Below, in pieces: positions 24,287 through 34,843 of a stretch of DNA of 64,000 bases. The position numbers were made by a program, and so were the translations under genes. The stretch covers positions 40,534,296 through 40,598,295 of the forward strand of contig JACMZG010001913.1 of assembly GCA_018340805.1 (NCBI GenBank), in the 5' to 3' direction. This DNA is from Microvelia longipes (taxonomy: Eukaryota; Arthropoda; Insecta; Hemiptera; Veliidae). Under the pieces are notes generated by a model that worked only from the letters and a program-made list of their open reading frames with translations, searched no databases and had not been told where the DNA came from. Positions within the stretch are counted from its first letter, which is position 1. Each line of letters opens with the position of its first letter.

Positions 24287-26334
24287 GGACGGATTCGTTG
24301 AGCGCGACTGGTCGGCAACGCGACCGTACATTTCACCTAAAAAAAATGGTTTTAACGTGACTGGACGTTTGCGCTACATTAGCTAAGATGTACAGTCGCG
24401 TAGACGTCCATTTCTGTAAAAAGCCTATAATCATGTCGAATCAAATATGGTCGACTCCGCTAAATTGAAGTAACATTTAAGAATGTGTGTTTACGCGATG
24501 GTCGTTTAAGCGATTTTTTAATTTTATAAATATTGTAGCTAAAACGCCCAGTTAAGTTATTTCAGTGTAGCGCTCTCGTCCAAACTTGAAAGAAGAAATA
24601 AATTAAGTACTATATAATAATAACCCAGGTTTAATCACACAAATATCAATCACAAAAATCACGTTTATTATTCGGAATTCTTAAATCTTTTAAACGGATT
24701 GTTTTATTAATTCCCGTTCGAATTGTAAGATTCTTCAAGCTAGTACGTATAAATAAATAAGTAAATATTTTTTTTCTGCTAAAGGTACGATCAATTGTAC
24801 GAATCAATTTTTGCTCCAGGTAGCTGTTTAATATAGGATTTCAAACACGGCAAATTTTTCACAAGACTGATCTAAAAATAACGATATTTATTTTACCGCT
24901 TAAACTTTTACTTTCCTATCTCTCATATGGATGGGGAAGAATTGTAACAGCAGCTCACATTATTCATTAAATGTCTACGTTTCAGAACCCATGGATCCTG
25001 AAATTCGAAAAAAATCGTTTCTGTATATTTGTAGAAATGTATAGTTTTTAGTTTAAAGTAAAAGATATACATTTTATATCTTTACACAATACTTGTCTTA
25101 AAGGTATTTAGGACAAGTATCATGTCCGAAAAGGTAATTTGTCCTAGAAGGTATTTAGGACAAGTATCATGCTTCCTACTAAAAATTCGAAGCTGGGATT
25201 TCAACTGAATTATCCATTTTATATCTCCTGAGTGGTATAAGAGTATTAAGTATTTCCACGATAATTTTTTGAGTCGTAATTGTAAATTATTGAAATATGT
25301 AACACTCCATTTGCCTCATTCTGCCTTTATGTAATGACCATTTGCAATAATTTTGACCTATACAATGCTGCGTAGCATATTGTACCACAGCTCTTTGTGG
25401 TCCTACTTCAGTCCCGGAGCACAGGTGTTAAAAAGTATCCACATCACACAATATTCCTAAAGTGCTGTTTGCTGAAGCATCTATAGAGAAATTAAGCAAC
25501 GCTTTCACGATAAAGACCGCCAAGCATTCAAATGTTTTCCTACTTTTCAAGTAGAATAACTGAAAAAACTGGTACATTCATTATAGCTTTATTAATATGG
25601 CAGGAATTTCACGTGATATATAACCTCTGATTAACAATGAGCGGCACTACGTCTCTCCTCCTAGAACCTTAGGAAATAATATGTGAATTGCAATTTAATG
25701 AAAAAAACTTGCTTAATTAAATAAATAAACTAGTCTAAAGACGAAAGTACACTTGAAGTTTTCTTTTTTTTGCGATCACATACTAATGAGCAATACATAC
25801 AAATATTATAATGTTTCCCTATTCCTTTCATAATAATAAAGTCATAATTTTTAATTCATTAATATGTTAAAGTAACCTTCATTAAACATATGTAATTAAA
25901 ATAATCATGAAATATTAAATGTACATATTCTATTACCCTCAGAACAAAACATAAATATACTAAACTCGCATGTAAGTTTTGTGAAGGAACCTGGGTTTAT
26001 AGTAAACGTGTAGCGTAAATGCACATATATGTCCATTGTGAGTAGCGTAAACGTCCATTCTTGATTTTAGCGTAAATGAACTTTACTCTCATTACAGAGT
26101 TGGACGTCTACGCTACGGGATGTTAACGCGAAAGAGCGTTCTAGCGACAAACATCAAAAAGTCTTAAAAGGTCGTCTTCGCGACTGGGCATCTTAGCTAC
26201 ATATTTCTGTAGCTTTAGTGTACAATCGCGGAGACGACCATTAGCGTAAATGACCAATCGCGTTAATACTCTTTCTTGTTGTAGCTAGAATGTACAGTCG
26301 CGTTGCTGTACAGTAGCGATAAACGCCTACACTC
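24287..26334. mobile_element. Mutator-like non-autonomous element, 2048 bp, 9-bp target duplication
   Basis: The element interrupts polB copy D exactly between LLSRKGVF and PYEYVNS codons. It is flanked by perfect 9-bp repeats GAAACACTC at 24278-24286 and 26335-26343. The two ends are imperfect inverted repeats sharing CAACGCGAC and GTACATT about 30-47 bp in; similar motifs (TACAGTCGCG, GACGTCCA, TTTACGC) recur in both orientations over the outer 200-300 bp on each side, giving long degenerate TIRs. A 9-bp duplication with long TIRs is the Mutator (MULE) signature. No transposase reading frame is visible in the interior. Confidence 0.8.
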
Positions 26335-26343
26335 GAAACACTC

Positions 26344-26620
26344 CTTTTCTGCTAAGCAGCTCAGTGTGTTCACCAAAATTCTTTTTATATCTGGCGATTC
26401 GGTGAGATTTTTCTCTAATTTATCTAAGCTTTAAGAGAATAAAAAGAAGTTTAATTGTTCCGTGATCACTATGATCAGCATTATGTGCTCTTACAAGCTT
26501 TGTTATACATTGTACTTTAAAAGATTTATGCGCACACCCTCTATATTTTCCGACATTTGACAATGATCTAAAACCTTATCCATAATCATTTTATTTTTGC
26601 AAAAATGGCAAAAATTACTA
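26344..26620 (-). pseudogene. DNA polymerase B, copy D, upstream part
   Basis: This is the part of copy D on the far side of the Mutator-like insertion. The minus strand reads CHFCKNKMIMDKVLDHC (the Cys/DHC motif seen before the exonuclease region in these polymerases), a short stretch ending NLLKYNV, then after a gap FGEHTELLSRKGVF, which continues across the insertion into PYEYVNS at 24286. The stretch between NLLKYNV and FGEHTELL is shorter than in copy C, so there is also an internal deletion. Confidence 0.75.
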
Positions 26621-26829
26621 CCTTGAGCCAATTTCTGTTTAATGTTTTAATTACATTTTAAAAATTTCTTATGATAGAAATAAACTCCGTTTATTTCAAG
26701 CCGAATCTCGCTGAAGCAATGAGCCGCTGCATTATTGGATAGCGTGTAACAGTTTTGCTAAGTAATCTTTTTGATATATTAATTTCTTTTTTTTTCTTCT
26801 ACTATTACCACCACTACTACTACCAATTA

Positions 26830-27301
26830 AATGAAGGCGTACGGTTATCCTTTCACCAAGTTTCCATCTTGATCGACGATTTTCAATGTTATACTATCGA
26901 TAACTTTCTTAGTTATATCCAAATAGACGACTGGCTGGGGTATTTCAACAATTTTATACCCGTAGGGTACGTTTGGGAAAAATGGGTGCAATGTATGAGA
27001 TTCGATGTTATTTGTCCGAGTACGTTTGACTATATTTCACTCGATAGCCAGTGATTTGCCTTTAAATGTCTACAACTCTTTCCGATTCGTAAATTACGTT
27101 AATGTCCAAAATTCTAAGCTCAAAACCTAAAATCGAGGCTATCTTGTTAGGCCCTTTTAAATCTACTCTCTTCTTTACGGTTTTAAAATAATATTTGAGT
27201 GTATTTTTATTTGCACTCAATTCCAGCCCATGGGGTTTAATTTCCCTAGCAATGTCCTCCAATTCGTACAAGCCTCTGTTAATTGTAATTATATCTCCCA
27301 T
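26830..27301 (-). pseudogene. Polinton-associated conserved protein, fragment
   Basis: The intact 79-codon piece (27301-27062) reads MGDIITINRGLYELEDIARE, then a section ending KIASILGFELRILD and YESERVVDI. After a stop, out-of-frame pieces to about 26830 read PRV-like segments and end WWKDNRTPSF/ERITVRLHL-like sequence. I recognise the pattern GxYExxxI...IGxMLGF...H/YES...ITVRLHL from proteins repeatedly found next to Polinton-type polymerases in arthropods. Its role is not known to me; a virion-type structural role is only an inference. It lies upstream of polB copy D on the same strand. Confidence 0.55.
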
Positions 27302-28977
27302 ATCATAACTCCTGTCCTTACACTCTTCGCCAAGTCACAAAAAAATCAAGTTAAAAATTATGAATTGAATTAAAAAAAAGTTTAGCCAGTCTTCCTTCTT
27401 CTTGAATGGGACGCGATGATGAGGGTGGAAACAGGATGAGACGATACTCTAGAGAAGTGGTTGATTGAGGTTAATTCGGTGATATGGGTGTAGTGTGGAG
27501 GGTGCAGGGTATCGATGAATGATATGGACAATAAGCTAGTGATGGGATTCTTATGGTCTTGCAGTTGTCAGCCAATTTTAGGTCCTTAGGTTTAGAAAAG
27601 CGAGGATCAGTATCAGTACAGTATCAGCAGTCTTGAACAGTAAGGTACAGACATTTAAAATATAAAAGGCAAAAAAAGGATGAACACTAAAAAGTAAAAG
27701 TGTAAGTTAAAAGGAAGCTTGTCGAGACCGTGAAAACATTTGATCAGTCATCTTTTGCGGTCTCAAAGTTGTGCCGATTAGAAAAAATGTTTTAAAGGAC
27801 ATCATAAATAGGGTAAAGGCTGACATTAAAGGTACAGAACGTTTAGTTTTAATAGTTCAAGTATCATATGAGTCAAGCAATAAGCAATGATAAGAGCAAA
27901 TATCTTATATAGTAAGATTTTTTAATCTTCCCATTTGGCTCCTCAGTTCTCATTTCCTTTTTAATTTAAAAAAATAAGCACCCTTAAAATTAACCACAAG
28001 CGTGCAGAATTTTTAAATAATGATAACTCAAACCAATTTCCAATAATAAATGAAATATTTGAACGTAACTAAAGTAAACAAACAGTACTTTTAAAACATG
28101 TAGTTTTTTCGCCACTTGTAACTTTAATTCACACTTTTTAATAACACTTGTAACTTTAATAACACGAACGTAAAACTTAAACTTGATGGCTAATTGTGAG
28201 CGTACATAATTCTAGATCACAAATATAAGCATCTCCAGTAATGAAACTGACAAAATAATTAGAAAAAAAAACTAAAAGAAGACAAAATCATACATAAGGT
28301 GCCGTGTAATGAATCGATTTTTATATTGCCAAGCTATCTTTTGCCTTAAAATGTCCAAAAAAAAACCTCGACAACACGATAAAATACATAATTTAACACT
28401 ATATTTAACATAAAACTTGGTAATAATAAGTATAAAAATAAAAACCATTTAATTTTAATCTCTTCTTTATGAATAAAACTAACGACTATCAACCTCGCGG
28501 AGAGGCCTTTTCAAAACATGATCACCCGGCAGTGTAGCCAACTTAATATCAATTCTGCTTCCGTTTCATCACTATACTATCCTTGCAGTACGAAATTTAC
28601 CTGTCTTTAGATCAGCTGTTTTGGCAGCATCTTGCCGTTTTTTTCACCTGTTGCTGTTACCTGTGGTCGAATGTGCTTTGCCAATTTAAGTTTTTTTTTA
28701 TAGAGCTAATCCCACATTTTTTTACTATTGTTTTGCCTACTTGGACTATTTGTACTGTGAAATTAGTTTGGACTACAAGTGAACTGTTTCGATGCCAAGA
28801 GAACAGTTGTTTGCTGATTTTGCATACCTACGTTAAACAGGTCAAATCATTATTATTTTATTCTCATCAAAGGAGACAGATATTGAATAATTTGCTTCAG
28901 ATCTGGCAAATTATTGAAGCTAAGTCAGGTTACGTGTTTACTTGGCATTCGGTATATTTCACGTATATTAAACGTCA
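27302..28977. other. intergenic, no supported gene
   Basis: A 166-residue plus-strand reading at 28583-29083 runs into the MITE that starts at 28986 and shows no domain, so I do not call it a gene; a decayed coding remnant cannot be excluded. The rest is AT-rich. Confidence 0.45.
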
Positions 28978-28985
28978 ATCTAGAG

Positions 28986-29500
28986 CAGGGTTGGCACCCG
29001 GGTGGGGAAAATTAAAAAAAAAACCCACCCTATTTTACCCGGGTTTTTTACTGGGGTTTTATATTTTTTATTCATTAATTTAGTTTTTTATAATAAAGCT
29101 TGTTGTTTCCTTGGGAAATTAGCTAAAAATAAATAAAATAATTATAAAAAGTATAATTAGGTATTAGATTCTTGCATCTAAAATTCATCATGCATGTAAA
29201 ATAAATCAAGGCATTGGTATACATATATGAATGCTCTTTATTTTTATTAAACTTTTTTTACATATTTGAGTATGTTATCTTTGCTTACAAAAAATCTTAA
29301 TTTAACTAAAACTTTGTTCAATTAATGTATTAATTACGTATTACGCCTATTTATCAACTAGATTCTTAAAATAGGCTTAAAAATAGGATTATTTAACTTG
29401 CAATTTAAAAAAAAGTATAAAAACCTATTTTACCCATTAAACTTAAAAAACCCGGGTGGGCTGGGTTTTTACAATTAAACCTGGGTTTTTGCCAACCCTG
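28986..29500. mobile_element. hAT MITE, 515 bp, 8-bp target duplication
   Basis: The left end is CAGGGTTGGCACCCGGG and the right end is the reverse complement of CAGGGTTGGCAAAAACCC, typical hAT termini (CAGGG). Perfect 8-bp flanking repeats ATCTAGAG lie at 28978-28985 and 29501-29508. A second pair of inverted CCCGGGTGGG/CCCGGGTTT blocks lies just inside. Non-coding. Confidence 0.92.
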
Positions 29501-29508
29501 ATCTAGAG

Positions 29509-29985
29509 TGACCCGTTTGTCACTAAAATTTGGATGCTAGGTTATTTTGCGCCAAGAGCCTTCCAGAGAAAAACGTTTGTTCTCATCGTTGTCATTCGTA
29601 TGGGATGCAGAATTAAGCGCTGCTTCCATAGTAGTTTCCGTTGTGTCTGTTAGGATTTATTATTTGTTGTTTAGTTGAGAAAGACTGATCGTCTTCAAGG
29701 ACTGAAGCTTCAAGGGCTCTTAAAGCTTTTCTTTTCTGTTATTAATATTGGAGTTAAATAATTAATATATTAAGCATTACTATGTTTGTAACCATATTGT
29801 TGAATAAATAATTCTGTTTATTAAGCTGAAATTGAAAATATTGAGTTTTTCTTGTCTTCTAGTTTTAAGTCTGTTTTTATTAGGTCTTATACTTGTCAAA
29901 GAGCTTAATCCAGTAAAGTTTAAGACGTTTCTTAACAATGCATAGCCATAAGAAATAAAATAATTCATTCATTAGTCGGTTAAAA
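29509..29985. other. intergenic, no recognised gene
   Basis: No supported coding sequence; the 62-residue minus-strand reading at 29780-29968 has no recognisable domain. Confidence 0.45.
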
Positions 29986-29989
29986 GATT

Positions 29990-30590
29990 TTCTCTAGTAG
30001 TGTCATTAAAATAGGTTTTAATTTTTGCTTTTTATTTTTAATTGCTTGGGGGTACACTTCATTCTACCAAGGAACAGATTTTTGTTAAGTAGAGTATTTT
30101 TTCTGAGGTATCGCTTTATCAGCTGCTTCTTTCATTGCATTCATAAATATGTTTGAACCTTCTTCAGAGTTATAATTATTCCCTTTTGGTAACTGTTCAT
30201 GGAACTTATTTTTGTAAATACCCCAGTCTGATTCCTTCATTGTATAGATGAAACGATTTTGTGGAGATGCAGCTTGGGTTGTAAATGATAAAATTATTGG
30301 TAAATGGTCACTGCCAATATTGTCATAATAAATTTTCCATTTTGGTTTGTTTAATAGATTTGAAAAGGTCAAATCAACAGCGGATTTTAATGTCCTTGTG
30401 TCAAGTCGGGTTGGAGAATCCATCAATTAGAAGGGTTATGTTATAAAATTTGAATAGTGTGTCATATAAATCTTTTCCTCTACGATCTGTCCTTGCTGAT
30501 ACCCATAAAGTATTTCTAGAGTTGAAATCTCCTATCAGTATTCCATTATTATCATTTAAATATTTGAATAAATAAATTAATGAATACAAA
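29990..30590 (-). pseudogene. LINE endonuclease (EEP) domain, fragment
   Basis: Two overlapping minus-strand frames cover the second half of an apurinic-type endonuclease domain: GILIGDFNSRNTLWVS and DRRGKDLYDTLFKFYN (30589-30401), then after a one-base shift SAVDLTFSNLL and IGSDHLPIILSF (30426-30085), ending near a PW..N-like linker. The GDFN and SDH residues are the catalytic hallmarks of this LINE endonuclease, which nicks target DNA. No reverse transcriptase follows, so this is an isolated piece. Confidence 0.85.
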
Positions 30591-30985
30591 CAACAAAATA
30601 AAGCAAATTCGATTTCTTCTTATTTTTCATATATCAGAGCAATAACTTAATACGTCTTACTATACTTTTCTTTTTTCTTGAATAGTTTATTATATTTAAT
30701 TAATATTCTATTTTATTTAATTTATTTAAGATAAAAATATCAATAATTATAACAGATATATTTAATAGATAGTTAGTATTCTAATCTATAATATTATTTG
30801 TTTTATTAATTAATATTTATTAAGTTTACATGGAAAATATAAACAATTATTATGACAATAACAAAGCAACTACGACTCAGTGCCGCGCACAAGCATTTGC
30901 TTATGCGGCTATACATGTACATGTTTTTTTGTATTTATTTGTTTTATAAATACATTTTTAGGAGTTACAAACTTTAATTTCACTT
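30591..30985. other. intergenic, no recognised gene
   Basis: AT-rich sequence; a GC-richer patch near 30875-30910 is too short to interpret. Confidence 0.5.
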
Positions 30986-30989
30986 ACAT

Positions 30990-31260
30990 CTAATTTTCTT
31001 TTTTTGTTCCCCCAAGGCACAGAGTCATAATTATCTAATAGTTTTCTTTTCCTAAAGTTAAGTTGAAATATCTTCTGTCCATTTACAGTGACAACTTCAT
31101 GAGTTTTGGTTCTTCATATTTGCTTAGTATAAATATACTTTGGGGGTTCATTCTTTAGTACCATGTCTCTCATTTTTTCAAAGTTGATATCCTTTGATGT
31201 CTCATAGTTTATAGTAATCCCTTTGACTTTACATACGGTGTGGTACGTATTATTTTGAGG
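30990..31260 (-). pseudogene. fragment of a second DNA polymerase B lineage
   Basis: The minus strand reads PQNNTYHTVCKVKGITINY then SKDINFEKMRDMV, and near 31020 an SVPWGNKKRKL-like end. The VCKVKGxTxNYxxSxxINFxxM block follows a GGPKNYAY motif in a different subgroup of Polinton-type polymerases; it is absent from the copies A-E, which end in a DDK...TLA block. So a separate polymerase lineage left this piece. Confidence 0.6.
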
Positions 31261-31539
31261 ACTAATACAAATTCTTACAAAATACAAAATCCAGCAAAAG
31301 TCTGAAAAGAGGTATAAATTTGTTGAAAATTCTAAATTTTTCTAAGCCATCTGGAAGAAAAGGATTTGGAAGGGGTAGACTGGGTAGATAGTTTGATACA
31401 TTTGACGAATTTATGTTGGCAAGCTAGAAGGTTCTTATATTAATTTGGCTATTAATGATAAAATATCATATATCAGTGTGCATAAGTGCCTAATGGATAT
31501 TACAACTGACCCCAGCTCAAATATAAATCGTATTACTTT

Positions 31540-33075
31540 TCAGTTGGCATGATGTGGCAGCTCCCTAATGCTAAAGTTGTGATGTTATTTGGTAGTATTT
31601 GTCGTTTATCGTCTTTTGGTGTTAGTGCTAACTTATTTATCTCGTATGCCCTTATATTGTGTTTTTTAGACCCTATTCTATTCATTAGAGAATCTTTGAT
31701 CTGTCTTGTCATTTAAACTTCGTACATAATCGTAAAAGTCTAACTTTTCAACTCTACATTTCTGGACACCTTTTAATTTCTTAATGACTTTTTGGGAAGG
31801 TTCATAAGAAAGAACTGAGTATACTTTTGCTTTAATAGCCGCAACACCTTTAATAATTCTTCCCTTCATCTCATCCTGAAACTTTCCCATCACTCCCTTG
31901 TTTACTTGAGATCTACAATTATCTGGTAAATCTGAGGTGTCCATCGAATTCATAAAGTTGTGTTCTATGTCCTTGTATAAGTCGTCAGTTTTAATTACAT
32001 AAATGAAAGAGTCAGTGTCCATGTATGCTAAGTAAGTCTGTCACTGCCGTATACTGGAAGTATGTCGTTGTAGTGGTAATCATACATTATGGTCTTACTG
32101 ATATCTAAAATTGTCATCCCAACATATATGGGTATGTCAAATTTGATCTGTTTTTTAGCTAAATGTACCGCTACTAGATTTTCGTTGTAAATTGTTCTTT
32201 CTTTAAAATCAGGGCGAGCCACATACTTTTCTAATCTTTTTAGATTAGAAACCAGAGTAATACTGCACCTCTTCCTAATATTTTCCATAGTCTTACCGAA
32301 AATGGCATTATTGTATAATTTGTAAAGATCATGCTCGAACTCATTTTTAGCCCCCTTACGAAGCTGGGCGTTATACTCAACATATGGTTTACGCCATTTA
32401 AATTGTCTAAATCTTAATACTTTATTAATCTTAACTAATTTTAATCTAGCTTTGAGAGCTTGTCTCAAAGCTTTGTAATGAACTACATAATTCTTACGAT
32501 TCCCTAAGTGAGGAGCTAGTTTTTTATATTTGAGCTGGGGTCAGTTGTAATACTTTCAGCGAGATATGGTAAATCATTATGCTTTTTATGCAGTTCCTCG
32601 GGGTAATCAATGTCGACATCAACTATGTATCCAAATAAGCCATCAAGTTCCGCTACCTCCAACTCTGAAAACTCCTTAAATGCAGTCTCATATGCAATAA
32701 TGTTACAACCTGCAACCCTTTTATTAAGAGTATGTTTTGATGGTTCCCACATCTCGATATTCCCTACCCCTGTTAAACCACTAAAAACTTGAACATGTTT
32801 TCTTAAATTATTTTTACAAATAAAAGTTTTGTTGCAGTATGCACACTGATAATGTAAAATGCAAACCTTCAAATATTTCGCTAAATTTGAATCGGTAACA
32901 ATTTTTTTACACATTTTACATTATATTTTTGAATTACTTAAAAATAAATTTGGTTTTTTTTCGAAACACTTGCTAACATTTTGCTTGTAGTTTTCCTTAT
33001 TTTTAATAATCATATTACACATATCGCATTTTTGGAAAATATTACATGTTTTTATGTGCCTCGCATAATTTTCCT
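31540..33075 (-). pseudogene. Polinton/Maverick-type DNA polymerase B, copy E: fingers plus palm
   Basis: Minus-strand order from 33075: C2HC fingers (CTSCKK..., ENYARHIKTC, CDMCNM, CKMCKKIVTDSNLAKYLKVC), a C2H2-like finger (CAYCNKTFICKNNLRKH), then a jump straight to YIVDVDIDYPEELHKKHNDL, LGNRKNYVVHYKALRQAL (32914-32516, one shift in an A run), YKLYNNAIFGKTMENIRKR and IYVGMTILDISKTIMYDYHY (32468-32028), MDTDSFIYVIK (32022) and the C-terminal part to about 31550 (LTPKDDKR...TLALGS). The catalytic DTDS is intact. The N-terminal segment, exonuclease and DxxNLYG motif are deleted, so the protein could not be a complete polymerase. Two frame breaks are small. Confidence 0.8.
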
Positions 33076-33416
33076 TAGTTACATTTTTTACATGAGGTAC
33101 ATTTTACTTTGTTGGATGGTATTTTATGTAATTCTTTAAATGTATTTGTTAAGTCGTCTTGTCTAGATGGTCTGGGTCTGTTTAAATCAGAGGCTGGAAT
33201 ATCTCCTCTCCAGTACATCAATCTTGACGGTCCAGCATTCTCAGAGGAATCAAAAATTAAAAGATGGGATTCTGATATCAGGTTGAGTGATTCTTGTGTA
33301 GGTGGGACAACTAAGGGTGAGTCATGATTCGATTCAGTTTGAGTGGTAGGAAGAGGAGATGTCTCTGAATTATAAGGTTTAATGGGTAAGAAGAGATTAG
33401 CCATATTATTTTGCAA
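33075..33416 (-). CDS. 58-residue repeat unit and start of C2HC fingers, upstream of polB copy E
   Basis: This 113-residue reading has one 58-residue repeat unit (TESNHDSPLVVPPTQESLNL, ending in a SRLMYWRGDIPASDLNRPRP variant not seen in internal units) and ends with CTSCKKCN before a frame break; in the next frame the fingers continue as NVTKENYARHIKTC. It is the junction between the S/P/T-rich repeat region and the polymerase-proximal zinc fingers. Identical junctions occur at 38.1, 40.4 and 49.3 kb. Part of the ZF-polB protein, not an independent gene. Confidence 0.6.
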   Translation of the reverse strand: MQNNMANLFLPIKPYNSETSPLPTTQTESNHDSPLVVPPTQESLNLISESHLLIFDSSENAGPSRLMYWRGDIPASDLNRPRPSRQDDLTNTFKELHKIPSNKVKCTSCKKCN

Positions 33417-34285
33417 TAGTTTGTTAGTGGAGTTGAAGTACTAGGATACTTTATCAGGGGGGAGGTGTAGCAACACGCCTCTCCCTGCCTTGCACACCGT
33501 TTCTCTGTATGTCGTATCATCTCATCAAAGCTATTAAACTCAATACCACATGGGCAAGTATATTATAATGTCTATAATGCTTCATCATCTGGTTTAGCGA
33601 ACATATCAGGAGAACAGTTCCTTTTTTTTAGTTTACAACAGTTTTTTTCATGCTCAATCAGGGAATGTATTTGCATGAACTTTAATCCACACTTACATAT
33701 CAACCCTCCTTGATTGACTCTCCACGCATAGTCAAAAGAGCGTAGCTCAGGATAAGATGATTAGGGTCTTTTGTTCAAGACACCATTACACACCTCCACA
33801 TGGCGAGTTAGAGCGTAGTGGCATCTGCATAAGTGATTCTTGTGTAGATGGGACAACTAAGGGGGAGTCATGATTCGAGTCAGTTTGAGTGGTATCAAGA
33901 GGAAATGCATAAATTGAATCGACACTTAAGTCTCGGTCTTGCCTAGATTGTCCAGGATTCTCAGAGGAATCAATAATTAAAGGATGGGATTCTGATATCA
34001 GGTTCAGTGATTCTTGGGTAGGTGGGACAACTAAGGGGGAGTCATGATTCAATTCAGGTTGAGTGGTAGGAAGAGGAGATGTCTCTGAATTATAAGGTTT
34101 AATGGGTGAGAAGAGATTCGCCATATTTATTTTGCAATAGTTTGTTAGTGGAGTTGAAGTACTAGGATACTTTATCAGGGGAGAGGTGTAGCAACACGCC
34201 TCTCCCTACCTTGCACACAGTTTGTCTCTGCATGTCGTATCATCTCATTAAAGTTATTAAACTCAATACCACATGGGCAAGTATA

Positions 34286-34843
34286 TTATGATGTCTCTAA
34301 TGCTTTATCATCTGGTTTAGCAAACATATCAGGAGAACAGTTCCTTTCTTTTAGTTTACAACAGTTTTTTTCATGCTCTATCAGGGAAGGTATCTGCATG
34401 AACTTTAATCCACACTTACATAGCAACCCTCTTTGATTGACTCTCCACGCATAGTCAAAAGAGCGTAGCTCAGGATAAGATGATAAGGGTCTTTTGTTCA
34501 AGACACCATTACACTCCTCCACATGGCGATTTAGAGCGTAATGGCATCTGTCTGAAAAATCCTTTCCGCAAACAGGGCAAGTAGCGCAAAGCACCTCGTG
34601 AAAGTATTTCTGACTTTCAGATGAAAAAGGCATTCCACAGAAATAGCACCTGAAAACGGATTCCATGATTCCTAAAAGATGGGATTCTGATATCAGGTTG
34701 AGTGATTCTTGGGTAGGTGGGACAACTAAAGGGGAGTCATAATTCGAGTCAGTTTGAGTGGTATCAAGAGGAAATGCATAAATTGAATCGACACTTAAGT
34801 CTCGGTCTTGTCTAGATGGTCCAGGATTCTCAGAAGAATCCAA
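34286..34843 (-). CDS. zinc-finger module fused to a 58-residue repeat (185 aa)
   Basis: The reading starts inside a repeat unit (MDSSENPGPSRQDRDLSVD), runs through a second partial unit ending ISESHLLGI, and continues as MESVFRCYFCGMPFSSES, CATCPVCGKDFSDRCHYALN, RHVEEC, SFDYAWRVNQ, CKCGLKFMQIPSLIEHEKNC and stops at LETS because of a TAA. Cys/His spacing suggests two classical fingers (CYFC...H..., CPVC...H...H..C) and a later CKCG..H....C finger. The fusion point at 34674-34680 (GATTCCTAAAAGATGGG) joins two element ends and is the mark of tandem duplication. Probably binds nucleic acid in the parent protein; that is inference. Confidence 0.6.
   Translation of the reverse strand: MDSSENPGPSRQDRDLSVDSIYAFPLDTTQTDSNYDSPLVVPPTQESLNLISESHLLGIMESVFRCYFCGMPFSSESQKYFHEVLCATCPVCGKDFSDRCHYALNRHVEECNGVLNKRPLSSYPELRSFDYAWRVNQRGLLCKCGLKFMQIPSLIEHEKNCCKLKERNCSPDMFAKPDDKALETS

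Noticed and set aside
28583..29083. 166-residue plus-strand open frame
   Set aside because: Its last 33 codons are inside the hAT MITE, and the rest has no recognised domain.
33109..33327. Plus-strand open frame over the array (also 40392-40610)
   Set aside because: It is a mirror of the minus-strand repeat and finger coding sequence.
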